64,000 nucleotides of DNA from Thalassolituus hydrocarboniclasticus (GTDB lineage Bacteria; Pseudomonadota; Gammaproteobacteria; Pseudomonadales; Oceanobacteraceae), in the NCBI RefSeq assembly GCF_025345565.1, contig NZ_CP054475.1:1135501-1199500 (forward strand). The letters are read 5' to 3'. The notes beneath the pieces were generated by a model, which was given only the letters and a program-made list of their open reading frames with translations, was not told where the DNA came from and did not search any database. Below, in pieces: positions 52,101 to 59,818 of the stretch (position 1 is the stretch's first letter; each line of letters begins with the position of its first letter). Position numbers and translations under genes: made by a program.

Positions 52101-52119
52101 TGTCGAATATATTTTCTGA
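49114..52119 (+). CDS. TonB-dependent outer-membrane receptor with carboxypeptidase-regulatory-like domain
   Basis: A 1001-residue receptor. Signal peptide (to about residue 22), a small N-terminal beta domain (23-100), a carboxypeptidase D regulatory-like domain (about 118-195), a probable TonB box near I-E-E-V-V-A-V-G-S-Y (about 202-211), a plug (to about 335) with V-V-R-G-M-Q-G-R-Y, and a 22-strand barrel ending in Phe. GTAGGGGG precedes the ATG. It is followed by a probable beta-helix lipoprotein and, after a terminator, by a complete TonB energiser, which is likely its power source. Substrate is unknown; the domain layout is common in receptors for large polymers or phosphorus/carbon compounds. 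Confidence 0.9.
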   Translation: MKPTRVLLAAASSLFVSQLMAGEAVLYITEDGSAVRDLAVSVDGQKKLVGASGFVVFDIKKGDHKVELSKYGEWLGEFDFATAGSNQNAEVQVDMVGGEPMPEINIYTPGQEEAPAVGQISGYLQSDETGGPVSGARISVAGTEMAMMTDADGFFSFELPRGEYALNIAHPNYGKRDVSSVRVMSNVNTGINMTMSMSGDGMIEEVVAVGSYIPSTATAQQRDSSAVLNAIGTEQMARFGDSSAASALKRVAGVSVVGGQFAVVRGMQGRYISSTLNGSLMPSTDPMRRDVPLDLFPSSVLGGIEIQKTFTPDLPGDSTGGAIRMKTKEMPTDSAVKISASLAINDRTTFSDINGYEGGSTDWLGIDDGTREQPSFAENLTNGGLDNPRFGCAQSNCLPESEQVKLGQSFENNYNVDQVEARPDRGFSLSVSDFNETDYGANGSYFALQYKDEIEARHDARINDLGTVGSYERTKRKVDLTGYFVYGLEYGNSSYESKSVLLRKTDNTIRTQTVEDDGKNQEIASTTLQWVERQYLGQQFSGLHNFSLLGDDELSWRIGFAQSSRYEPDRRSYQYGRGLNTNQPLRLLGSVERRYSDLTENVYDLGVDYQSDIMLDDILFRLKTGLMYNVKDREVDLARYSNRAITDPAVDTSLTLEEILTAENIADRYVVFLGSTTDTDDYEATDETLAYYVSAELDLGSVSVLAGGRLESFSQEIKYPNQDSSNSKLDESKFLPALSAVWRMNDEAQIRASLSQTISKPGITERSQSAQYDPETDDLLVGNPNLIISEIMNADLRGEYYFSDDESISLAFFYKDVSDPIERSVVDGDGNAAEGYTFANAPGATLQGVEIDFRVNTFSGDVWSSFLGGNAAWVDSEVDLSGTDAERLEGTTKRKLQGQSEYLGNLQVGFDHLPTGQSVTLLLNYFDDRIYATSRGQLSEEVEDARVTIDLTYNYDVNEQLSVKAKASNLNDSKVSFSRGDDEIESYFEGRKYSASVEYIF

Positions 52120-52202
52120 TTTGTAATCTTATTGAAATATAACCCGGGAATACTTATTCCCGGTTGAATAATTGACTCTGCATTAGCAATTGAGGAAAAG
52201 AA

Positions 52203-53630
52203 ATGGAACTTAAAAAGAACTACCTGGCATTAGCCATTGTATCCGCTGCACTTGTTGGTTGTGGTGGCGATGACAACAAAAGCAATGGTTCTGATCCTGT
52301 CGCAAAAAGCTTTGTAAGCTGCGAAGGCGATGTCTGTACTCTGACAGGTACTATTGATGAGGACTATACCCTGACCGCTGACAAAACCTGGCTGCTGGAC
52401 GGTCTGGTAAAAGTAGGTCGTGGTAACGTAGGTATTACGGCTGCTGACGTAGCCGGCCTCAAAGCTGATGGCGCTATTCTGACTGTTGAGCCGGGCACCC
52501 ATGTACAGGGTCTGGATGATGGTGTTCTGATCGTAACCCGTGGCTCCAAAATTATGGCTGAAGGTACAGCTGCTAACCCGATCACTTTCAGCTCTGCTGC
52601 TGACGAAAACTTTGATGGTCTGGGCGAATGGGGTGGTGTAATCATCCAGGGCTTTGCTCCTCAGTACGGTGCTGGTAATACCGGTGCCTGTTACGGTGAA
52701 GGTACTGTTTGTAACGTACAGGGTGAAGGTGGTGTTGCTGTTGGTTTCTACGGTGGTAATGAGCCGGCGGATAACAGCGGTGTACTGAAGTACGTTCGTA
52801 TTGCTGAAGCCGGAAAGGTTGCAGGTCCTAATAACGAAGTAAACGGTCTGACCCTGATGGGTGTTGGTCATGGCACCAGCATTGAGTACATTCAGGTTCA
52901 CAATAACCTGGATGATGGTATCGAATGGTTCGGTGGTACTGTAAACGTTAAATACGCGGTTCTGACCGGTAACGATGATGACGATATCGACTTTGATACC
53001 GGCTGGAAGGGTAATGTGCAGTACGCGATCGTGCGTAAGGATGCAACCAAAGCAAACCCTAGTGGTACCAATGATCCGCGTGGTATCGAAGCTAACTCTT
53101 CTGATGCTGAATTCGTTCCACAGACAGAAGGCGCTCTGGCTAACATTACCCTGATCGGTGGTCCTGTTTCCAATGTTGGTGGCGAGCCTGCAATGCGTCT
53201 GCGCGGTGCCGTTAATGTACGTTTGTACAATAGCGTTGCCATGAACTGGGGCACCTGTGCACGCATCGACAGCGCTGTGACCGGTACTGAAGCTGGTACT
53301 GTACCATCCGATGTTTCTTTCACTAACGTGGTTGGCAGCTGCACAAACTTCTACCGTACCGGTAGCACCACGACAGAAGCTGGCACCGTTGGTAACCAGT
53401 CGCTGACTATGACTGACGCCGTGGCACTGACTTCCAGTTCTGTTACTGTCAGTGCGTGGGAACCTGCGGATAACGGTTCTGGTTTTGCCTTCGACAACAC
53501 CAACTACGCAGGTGCCGTTGCTCCGGGTACCACTGCTGCAAATGCCTGGTGGGCTGGCTGGATTATTCCGGGCTCTCTGGATGGCGTTGCCACTCAGGCT
53601 AACCCTGCGGTTGCAGTAGCTGCTGAGTAA
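52203..53630 (+). CDS. lipoprotein, probable right-handed beta-helix, TonB-receptor partner
   Basis: A 475-residue lipoprotein (A-L-V-G-C, Cys20) with a G-G-D-D linker and two Cys pairs. The body has repeated short strands typical of parallel beta-helices: V-L-I-V-T-R-G-S-K-I-M-A-E-G-T-A-A-N-P-I-T-F, W-G-G-V-I-I-Q-G, and D-D-G-I-E-W-F-G-G-T-V-N-V-K-Y-A-V-L-T-G-N-D-D-D-D-I-D-F-D, where acidic residues could bind calcium. Similar lipoproteins are found directly after TonB receptors in other marine proteobacteria. It starts 83 bases after the receptor; a short perfect inverted repeat (52144-52163) lies between. Probably a surface substrate-binding partner. Confidence 0.78.
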   Translation: MELKKNYLALAIVSAALVGCGGDDNKSNGSDPVAKSFVSCEGDVCTLTGTIDEDYTLTADKTWLLDGLVKVGRGNVGITAADVAGLKADGAILTVEPGTHVQGLDDGVLIVTRGSKIMAEGTAANPITFSSAADENFDGLGEWGGVIIQGFAPQYGAGNTGACYGEGTVCNVQGEGGVAVGFYGGNEPADNSGVLKYVRIAEAGKVAGPNNEVNGLTLMGVGHGTSIEYIQVHNNLDDGIEWFGGTVNVKYAVLTGNDDDDIDFDTGWKGNVQYAIVRKDATKANPSGTNDPRGIEANSSDAEFVPQTEGALANITLIGGPVSNVGGEPAMRLRGAVNVRLYNSVAMNWGTCARIDSAVTGTEAGTVPSDVSFTNVVGSCTNFYRTGSTTTEAGTVGNQSLTMTDAVALTSSSVTVSAWEPADNGSGFAFDNTNYAGAVAPGTTAANAWWAGWIIPGSLDGVATQANPAVAVAAE

Positions 53631-53655
53631 TAAATAAAACGCATGCTAAAAACTG

Positions 53656-53679
53656 ACGGCGCCTTCGGGCGCCGTTTTT
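53656..53679 (+). terminator. intrinsic terminator after the lipoprotein gene
   Basis: An 8-bp GC-rich stem with a TTCG tetraloop, followed by five Ts. Confidence 0.9.
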
Positions 53680-53762
53680 ATTTAATTTCCTGTACCTGCT
53701 TTACTCTCCGTCCTGTTTTTCTCGGCTCCTTGTATGCAGTCGCTCCCGCAATAAATGACACC

Positions 53763-53818
53763 CTGTCATAAAAATGCAGCCTTTCTGTCATGTAATAGAA
53801 CTGTCACAGAACTGCAGT
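53763..53818 (+). promoter_or_regulatory. possible Pho box array upstream of the TonB energiser operon
   Basis: CTGTCAT occurs at 53763 and 53785 (22 bases, two 11-base steps, with ATGCAGC between), and CTGTCAC at 53801 is followed 11 bases later by CTGCAGT. PhoB sites are 7-base CTGTCAT-like units every 11 bases, so the match is good but was not scored. Confidence 0.45.
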
Positions 53819-53887
53819 ATCTTGCGCTCTGAATTTGGGGAGTCTGCGTCACGCAGACGAATTGAGAACAAAACAGGTAATACACAT

Positions 53888-54676
53888 ATGCCGATGCAAC
53901 TGCGAACTCGCAACCTTCTGGCGGCCGCCATGCTCAGCGCAGGCGTGGTAATGGGTGCTTCTGCCGCCACGGTAGACGGTGCTCTGGATCAGGGCGTTAA
54001 CCGCGCCAACAAAGCACAGCAATCGCAGCAGAAAATTGATTCTGTTGATAACAGTATCCGCGCTCAGGAGCGTGAATACCGTGGTCTGGTCAAAGAAATT
54101 GACGGCCTCAATGTTTACGTAGCACAGCTGAATAAGCAGCTGAAAGCCCAGCAGGATGAGCTGGCCAGTATTGAAGCCAGCATTAAAAACGTCACGCTGG
54201 TTGAGCGTCAGATCACGCCGCTTATGCTGCGTATGATTGATGCCATCGACCAGTTTGTGGCCGCCGATGTACCGTTTCTGGCCGAAGAGCGCAGCAAGCG
54301 CGTTGCCAACCTGAAAAATATGATGGGCCGTTCGGACGTAACCGTTGCCGAGAAATACCGCAAAGTAACAGAAGCCTATCAGGCCGAAGTCGATTATGGC
54401 CGCACCATCGAATCGTACCGTGGCACGCTGGATAACAACGGCCAGAGCCGTGAAGTGGATTTCCTGCGCGTGGGCCGTATTTCCCTGATGTATCAGTCAC
54501 TGGACGGTCAGGAGCTGGGTGTATGGAACACCGCGGCTAATCAGTGGGAGCCACTGGACGCATCCTTTAAAAGCAAGCTGATGGCCGGTATCCGTATCGC
54601 CCGTGAACAGGCTGCACCGGATCTGATTAAAGTGCCTGTCGCCGCACCCGTTTCAGCACAGCAGGAGACTAAATAA
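53888..54676 (+). CDS. DUF3450 periplasmic protein of the TonB2-type system
   Basis: A 262-residue exported protein: signal peptide (cut near A-S-A-A), a coiled coil (about 30-110) with the R-A-Q-E-R-E-Y-R-G-L-V-K-E-I-D-G-L-N motif, and an alpha-helical C-terminal half with P-L-M-L-R-M-I-D-A-I-D-Q-F-V and V-D-F-L-R-V-G-R-I-S-L-M-Y-Q. This matches DUF3450, regularly found first in TtpC-ExbB-ExbD-TonB operons. The ATG at 53888, with AACAGGT upstream, was preferred to the far-upstream frame start. Its stop overlaps the next start (TAATG). Confidence 0.85.
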   Translation: MPMQLRTRNLLAAAMLSAGVVMGASAATVDGALDQGVNRANKAQQSQQKIDSVDNSIRAQEREYRGLVKEIDGLNVYVAQLNKQLKAQQDELASIEASIKNVTLVERQITPLMLRMIDAIDQFVAADVPFLAEERSKRVANLKNMMGRSDVTVAEKYRKVTEAYQAEVDYGRTIESYRGTLDNNGQSREVDFLRVGRISLMYQSLDGQELGVWNTAANQWEPLDASFKSKLMAGIRIAREQAAPDLIKVPVAAPVSAQQETK

Positions 54677-56058
54677 TGAAACTGCAATCTTTGTTTTTAA
54701 GTGCCGCTCTGGTGCTGGGTCTGAATACTCATGTTCAGGCGGCGGAGCCGGTCAGTGTTGATTCTCTGCTGAATCTGGTTAAACAGGGTCAGGCCCGTGA
54801 CGATAAAGAATTCAAACAGCGTCTGGCACGTTTTAATCAGTCAAAAGCTGAGCAGGAAAAAATGGTTGCCGATGCGCAGAATGAGCGCACCCGTCTCGAG
54901 CAGCTGAGCGCACAGAAAGAAAAAGAATTTCAGCAGAACGAAACTGCAGTGGCAGAAGCTCAGGAGCGTCTGAATAACCGTCTGGGCAGTCTGAAAGAAT
55001 TATTCGGTGTACTGCAGCAGGTGGCCGGCGATACCAAAGCGGTATTTGAAGGTTCTGTTATCAGTTCTGAATTACCGGGTCGAGAGCAGTTCCTGACCGA
55101 TCTGATTAAAACCGCAGGTTCTTCTTCCAAGCTGCCATCCATTGAAGAACTGGAACGTCTGTGGTTCGAAATGCAGCGTGAAATGACCTACAGCGGCCGT
55201 GTATCCACTTACAACGCGCAAGTGGTACTGCCAAGCGGTGATACAACGGAAGAGCAGGTTATTCGTGTTGGCGGCTTTAACGTTGTCTCTGCTGATAAAT
55301 ACCTGAACTGGGATCTGGAAGCCGGTCGTCTGGTCGAGCTGGATAAGCAGCCTGGCAGCCGTTATACCGATCCTGCTGCCGAACTGGCTTCTGCCAATGG
55401 CACTGAACTGACCGGTTTCTGGATCGATCCTTCCCGTGGTCAGCTGCTGAAAATCATGGGTCAGTCACCAGAGCTGGGTGACCGTGTTGATCAGGGTGGT
55501 GTGGTTGGTTACATCATTATTGTTCTGGGTGCTATTGGTATTGCCCTGGCTCTGTGGCGCATGGTTGTACTGTACAGCGAAGCCGGAAAAATCCGTGCAC
55601 AGATGGATAACGACACGCCAAACGAAAATAACGCTCTGGGTCGTGTAATGGCTGTATTTAATGCCAATAAAAATGCTGATACCGAAACCCTGGAACTGCA
55701 TCTGGGTGAAGCAATCGCCGCGGAAATTCCACGTTTAACCCGTGCCATTGGCTGGATCAAAATTATTTCCGTGGTTGCGCCATTGCTGGGTCTGCTGGGT
55801 ACGGTGACCGGTATGATCGATGTATTCGAAACCATGTCGCTGTTCGGTACCGGTGATCCGAAACTGATGGCAGGTGGTATTTCTCAGGCACTGGTAACAA
55901 CGGTTCTGGGTCTGGTAGCGGCAATTCCTTGTGTGTTCCTGCATACCTTAACCAACAACCGTTCACGTGAACTGATGATGATTCTGGAAGAACGCGCCAC
56001 CGGTATTCTGGCGCGTCAGTCCGAACAGCAGACCAAACCTCAGGCAACAGCGGCGTAA
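54676..56058 (+). CDS. TtpC-like MotA/TolQ/ExbB-family protein (long ExbB)
   Basis: A 460-residue protein with a signal peptide, a periplasmic coiled coil (about 45-110), a periplasmic domain, and then three membrane segments (about 275-300, 355-385, 400-425) of the MotA/TolQ/ExbB channel family with P-L-L-G-L-L-G-T-V-T-G-M-I-D-V-F-E. This long form is the TtpC component of Vibrio-type TonB2 systems, thought to couple the ExbB-ExbD proton channel to TonB2. It overlaps DUF3450 by one base and is followed 3 bases later by the short ExbB. Confidence 0.88.
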   Translation: MKLQSLFLSAALVLGLNTHVQAAEPVSVDSLLNLVKQGQARDDKEFKQRLARFNQSKAEQEKMVADAQNERTRLEQLSAQKEKEFQQNETAVAEAQERLNNRLGSLKELFGVLQQVAGDTKAVFEGSVISSELPGREQFLTDLIKTAGSSSKLPSIEELERLWFEMQREMTYSGRVSTYNAQVVLPSGDTTEEQVIRVGGFNVVSADKYLNWDLEAGRLVELDKQPGSRYTDPAAELASANGTELTGFWIDPSRGQLLKIMGQSPELGDRVDQGGVVGYIIIVLGAIGIALALWRMVVLYSEAGKIRAQMDNDTPNENNALGRVMAVFNANKNADTETLELHLGEAIAAEIPRLTRAIGWIKIISVVAPLLGLLGTVTGMIDVFETMSLFGTGDPKLMAGGISQALVTTVLGLVAAIPCVFLHTLTNNRSRELMMILEERATGILARQSEQQTKPQATAA

Positions 56059-56061
56059 CCC

Positions 56062-56586
56062 ATGATGTTCGGTGAATTGTACGAACCGGTATATCTGTTT
56101 ATGGAGCGTGGAGGCGACGTCCTCTACGCCATCTTCGGACTGATTTTTATCCTCTGGTTACTGGTACTCGAACGCGCCGCTTATTTTATGTTCTCGTACC
56201 GCCCGGCTCTGGCCGCCGCGGTACAGGAATGGGAAGCGCGCAGTGAGCGCCGCTCCTGGCATGCGCATCAGATCCGTCAGGATCTGATCAGCCAGCTGAA
56301 CATTAATTTAAGCGCCAATATGAGCACCATCAAAATGGTGATTGGACTGGCGCCACTGTTCGGCTTACTGGGAACGGTAACGGGCATGATTGAAGTATTT
56401 GATGTGATGGCATTTCTGGGGAACGGCAGTCCGAAAGCCATGGCCTCCGGTATTTCCAAAGCCACCATTCCAACCATGGCCGGGATGGTCGGCGCACTGA
56501 CCGGGGTATTTGCCCAGTCACTGCTCGAACGTTTTATCAAGCGCGAAAAAATTCGCCTTGAAGACCAGTTAACTTTTGACCACTAA
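56062..56586 (+). CDS. exbB: ExbB-like proton-channel subunit
   Basis: A 174-residue MotA/TolQ/ExbB protein with three membrane segments (about 18-38, 85-110, 130-150) and the family motif A-P-L-F-G-L-L-G-T-V-T-G-M-I-E-V-F. As the pentameric stator it would conduct protons with ExbD to energise TonB. It is the short ExbB2 form typical of TonB2 clusters. Packed between ttpC-like and exbD. Confidence 0.9.
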   Translation: MMFGELYEPVYLFMERGGDVLYAIFGLIFILWLLVLERAAYFMFSYRPALAAAVQEWEARSERRSWHAHQIRQDLISQLNINLSANMSTIKMVIGLAPLFGLLGTVTGMIEVFDVMAFLGNGSPKAMASGISKATIPTMAGMVGALTGVFAQSLLERFIKREKIRLEDQLTFDH

Positions 56587-56600
56587 TTGGAATTAATAGT

Positions 56601-57011
56601 ATGAGACGTGGTTTTTCGAATTTAACCCCGCAGGCAGAAGAAGGCGAAATCGACATTACGCCGATGCTGGACGTGGTATTTATTATGCTGATTTTCTTTA
56701 TCGTAACGGCCTCGTTCGTTAAAGAATCCGGTATCGAAGTCAACCGTCCGGATGCCAGCACAGCGCAGTCCAAACCGCGTGCCAATATCCTGATTGCCAT
56801 TAACGACATGGGTGAAATCTGGATTAACAAACGCAAAGTTGATGAAAGCCAGGTACGCGCCAATATCGAACGCATGCACGCTGAGAATCCGCAGGGTACT
56901 GTCGTTATTCAGGCCGATGAGGAAGCCAAAACCCGTCAGCTGGTAGCGGTAATGGACGCTGCCCGTCAGGCCGGTGTTTATGATGTATCACTGGCGACTG
57001 AGGAGCGCTGA
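56601..57011 (+). CDS. exbD: ExbD/TolR-family protein
   Basis: A 136-residue protein with a short cytoplasmic N-terminus, one membrane segment starting I-D-I-T-P-M-L-D-V-V-F-I-M-L-I-F-F-I-V, whose aspartate is the essential protonatable residue, and a periplasmic domain with V-V-I-Q-A-D. ExbD sits in the ExbB pore and passes force to TonB. Two bases separate it from tonB. Confidence 0.92.
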   Translation: MRRGFSNLTPQAEEGEIDITPMLDVVFIMLIFFIVTASFVKESGIEVNRPDASTAQSKPRANILIAINDMGEIWINKRKVDESQVRANIERMHAENPQGTVVIQADEEAKTRQLVAVMDAARQAGVYDVSLATEER

Positions 57012-57013
57012 TC

Positions 57014-57640
57014 ATGCAATCCAGCTTGCTACGCTTCGGCGCTGCGCTGGCGGTTGCAGCCGTCGCTACCTTTGCGGTGTTCTGGATGATGCAGAGCCTG
57101 ATCAGCACCGGAGGATCGGTGCTGAACGAACAGGACTTTGGCCGCATTCAGAGCTTCGTGATGGATAAGCCAGACGACGAAGTCCGCACCAAAGAGCGCA
57201 AGCCACAGAAGCCACCAACGCCGCCGGCCGAACCACCAAAACCGGATATGCCGCGCCCGGACATGGCACAGGCAAATACCGATGGTTTTGATATCGGTGG
57301 ATTTGATCTTGGCGCCGATCTTAACGTTGATGCCGGACTCGGTGGCGGCAGTGGTGATGGTGAATTTTTACCGATCGTAAAAGTTGCACCTAATTATCCG
57401 CGCCGTGCCGCGCAGAAAGGTATTGAAGGTTATGTGGTGGTGGAATTCACCGTAACCACGCTGGGTACGGTGACCGAGCCGCATGTTATTGAAGCCGATC
57501 CGCCGGGTATTTTTGACCGTGAAGCGATGGCGGCGGTTACCAAATTCAAATACAAGCCGAAAATCGAAAACGGTAAAGCCGTTGAGGTAAAAGGCGTACG
57601 CAACATTATCCGTTTTGAACTGGATAAGAGTGGCAGATAA
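57014..57640 (+). CDS. tonB: TonB-family energy transducer
   Basis: A 208-residue protein with an N-terminal membrane anchor (about 8-28), a proline- and lysine-rich linker (P-Q-K-P-P-T-P-P-A-E-P-P-K-P), a Gly/Asp-rich spacer, and the C-terminal TonB domain (about 118-208) with Y-P-R-R-A-A-Q-K-G-I-E-G-Y-V-V-V-E-F-T-V. The short linker and shape fit TonB2. It would bind the TonB box of receptors such as the one at 49114-52119. Confidence 0.92.
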   Translation: MQSSLLRFGAALAVAAVATFAVFWMMQSLISTGGSVLNEQDFGRIQSFVMDKPDDEVRTKERKPQKPPTPPAEPPKPDMPRPDMAQANTDGFDIGGFDLGADLNVDAGLGGGSGDGEFLPIVKVAPNYPRRAAQKGIEGYVVVEFTVTTLGTVTEPHVIEADPPGIFDREAMAAVTKFKYKPKIENGKAVEVKGVRNIIRFELDKSGR

Positions 57641-57652
57641 CAGGAGTCCTTT

Positions 57653-58972
57653 ATGACGAATGCTATGAAACAACCCGTTGCTGTGCTGATGACTGCGGTA
57701 CTGGCCTATGGCGCAAGCATGCTTGCGCCAGCGGCTGCCTGGTCGCAGAGCAAGGATCAGCAGGCAGAAGCGCAATCTTCTTCTGCAGAAAAGAAACGTG
57801 TACGCCGTGCTCAGACTTTACGCCCGCATATCTATAAAAAGCTGGATGCTGCACGTGCGTTGTCTGATGAAAAGAAATATGCCGAAGCCATTGAGGCGCT
57901 GAATGCGGTTGAGAAAATCAAACGCAACAGTTACGAACAGGCGATGACACACAATATGTTCGCCTATGTGTACTTTAATCAGGAAGATTACACGAACGCT
58001 ATTGGTGCCTATAAAAACGTCGTTGCCACCAAAAATATTCCGGAAAGTCTGGAGCAAACCACACTGTACAGTCTGGCTAAGCTCTACCTGATTCAGGAAG
58101 ATTATAAAAATGCACTGGCTGAACTGAATAAATGGTTCGCAATGGTTGAAAAACCGAATGCTGAAGCTTTTATTCTGCGCGCACAGATGCAGTTCCAGCT
58201 GGAGAAATATCAGCAGGCGCTGCCGGATGTGAAAAAAGCCATCGCCATGACCAAAGAGCAAGGCAACCAGCCAAAAGAAAACTGGCTGCTGCTGGAGCGT
58301 GCGGTGTACTACCAGAACAAAGATTTCAAAAATCTGGCGCGCTGTCTGCAGGATCTGTCGACCCTGTACCCTAAAGCCCAGTACTGGGTGCAACTGGCGG
58401 CTGTTTACAGCGAACTTGGCCAGCCGCTGAAAGAACTGGCGGCGCTGGAAACCGCACACGAGCAGGGTTTGCTGAGCAAAGAAAGCGAGCTGGTGAATCT
58501 GGCGCAGGCTTTATTAGGGCAGGAAATTCCGTATAAAGCCGCTGCCATTCTTGAAGATGGCATGAAAGACAAAAAGATTGAAACCAGTGCTAAAAATCTG
58601 TCTTTGCTGGGTGATGCCTGGATGCTGGCGAAAGAATACGACAAAGCCATCGTGGTCATGGCCAAAGCAGCCGAAGCTTCGCAGGCCGGTAAAGATTTCT
58701 ACAAGCTGGCGCAGATTCATACCGAACGTCAGGAATGGAAGCTGGCACTGAATAACGTCGATAAAGCGCTGAAGCTGGGTAAGCTGCAGCAGCCTTCTTC
58801 GGCCTATATTCTGAAAGGTCTGATTCTGTTTAATCTGGATGATCTGGCGTACGCACGCGACAGCTTTGAACAAGCGCAGAAGTTTGCCGAAGCAGAAAAA
58901 ATGGCTGACCAGTGGTTACGTTATATCGACGGCGAACAAAAGCGCCGTGAATATATGGCTGCCAATACTTAA
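57653..58972 (+). CDS. exported tetratricopeptide-repeat protein of the TonB system
   Basis: A 439-residue protein with a signal peptide (about 30 residues) and TPR-like helical pairs through most of its length (for example F-A-Y-V-Y-F-N-Q-E-D-Y-T-N-A-I-G-A-Y and A-K-L-Y-L-I-Q-E-D-Y-K-N-A-L-A-E-L). A TPR protein is the usual last gene of DUF3450-TtpC-ExbB-ExbD-TonB operons, where it probably acts as a periplasmic scaffold. The strong terminator that follows closes the operon. Confidence 0.87.
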   Translation: MTNAMKQPVAVLMTAVLAYGASMLAPAAAWSQSKDQQAEAQSSSAEKKRVRRAQTLRPHIYKKLDAARALSDEKKYAEAIEALNAVEKIKRNSYEQAMTHNMFAYVYFNQEDYTNAIGAYKNVVATKNIPESLEQTTLYSLAKLYLIQEDYKNALAELNKWFAMVEKPNAEAFILRAQMQFQLEKYQQALPDVKKAIAMTKEQGNQPKENWLLLERAVYYQNKDFKNLARCLQDLSTLYPKAQYWVQLAAVYSELGQPLKELAALETAHEQGLLSKESELVNLAQALLGQEIPYKAAAILEDGMKDKKIETSAKNLSLLGDAWMLAKEYDKAIVVMAKAAEASQAGKDFYKLAQIHTERQEWKLALNNVDKALKLGKLQQPSSAYILKGLILFNLDDLAYARDSFEQAQKFAEAEKMADQWLRYIDGEQKRREYMAANT

Positions 58973-58986
58973 CATCAGACGGTGTT

Positions 58987-59016
58987 AAAAAAACAGGGGC
59001 TTATGCCCCTGTTTTT
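58987..59016. terminator. bidirectional terminator
   Basis: Stem AACAGGGGC/GCCCCTGTT with A-run and T-run, between the convergent TPR and DUF4442 genes. Confidence 0.88.
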
Positions 59017-59042
59017 ATATACGTTGTTTTATCGGCAACAAC

Positions 59043-59552
59043 TTACTTCTTCTTCGGCGTCCACGCCCACACCATGGTGGCTTTAACGGTTTCGGTACCG
59101 CTGCCATCGGTGATTACAACCGGCACTTCGATATCGCCTTTTTCGGTGTTCTTCACATAGTCGAGCTGCTCATCGCTGAAGCTTGCCACCGCTTTCATAT
59201 CGCCGCTGGCACGTTTGAGGTATTCCAGCTGCATGGAGCGGATAACAATGATGCGGTCATCGGGTACGCTCATGCCGGTCATAAAGCCAGTGGCCGACTC
59301 GGCCAGCAGACCCATGGCGGCGGCGTGCACACTGCCGATATGGTTCTGCACCTTCTTCTTGTTGCGCATAACGATCACGCATTCCTGCGGGGTCAGTTTT
59401 TCTACGCGGGTGCCGGCGGTGCCAGCGAAAGGAATCACCCGGCCCATCACCAGTGACAGTGCCTTGGCGCGCCAGGCGACCGGCAGTTTATTCACTTTAC
59501 TGACCACAGTGCTGAGTCGGTTAGGGCGGTTTGCTTTATCTGTGTTTGCCAT
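59043..59552 (-). CDS. DUF4442/hotdog-fold thioesterase-like protein
   Basis: A 169-residue protein with the hotdog pattern N-H-I-G-S-V-H-A-A-A-M-G-L-L-A-E-S-A-T-G, where helix residues line the acyl-CoA site, and the strand I-I-V-I-R-S-M-Q-L-E-Y-L-K-R-A. DUF4442 members are assumed to be acyl-CoA thioesterases, but substrates are mostly unknown. Monocistronic, sharing a terminator with the TPR gene. Confidence 0.8.
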   Translation of the reverse strand: MANTDKANRPNRLSTVVSKVNKLPVAWRAKALSLVMGRVIPFAGTAGTRVEKLTPQECVIVMRNKKKVQNHIGSVHAAAMGLLAESATGFMTGMSVPDDRIIVIRSMQLEYLKRASGDMKAVASFSDEQLDYVKNTEKGDIEVPVVITDGSGTETVKATMVWAWTPKKK

Positions 59553-59818
59553 AGCTGGGTTCTTCGGTATTGGTTATAAAGGCGCGCAGTGTAGAGTGGC
59601 TGGCCTGTGTTGAATATGGCCGAAATGACGCTGTGCGGCTATCCGGTTCCGGTATTATGGCCTGTTCCTGAGGCTCTGGCCGGTACTGTCCTTTCTGTAC
59701 TGGTACCTTTGTGCTGTTATCTGCGATGCCATAAAACAAAAACAAAGCTGTAACATGGTGCCATTATGCTATGGCGGTTCTCACAATGTTGTTCTCATCG
59801 CTGATAAAGGAGATACCT

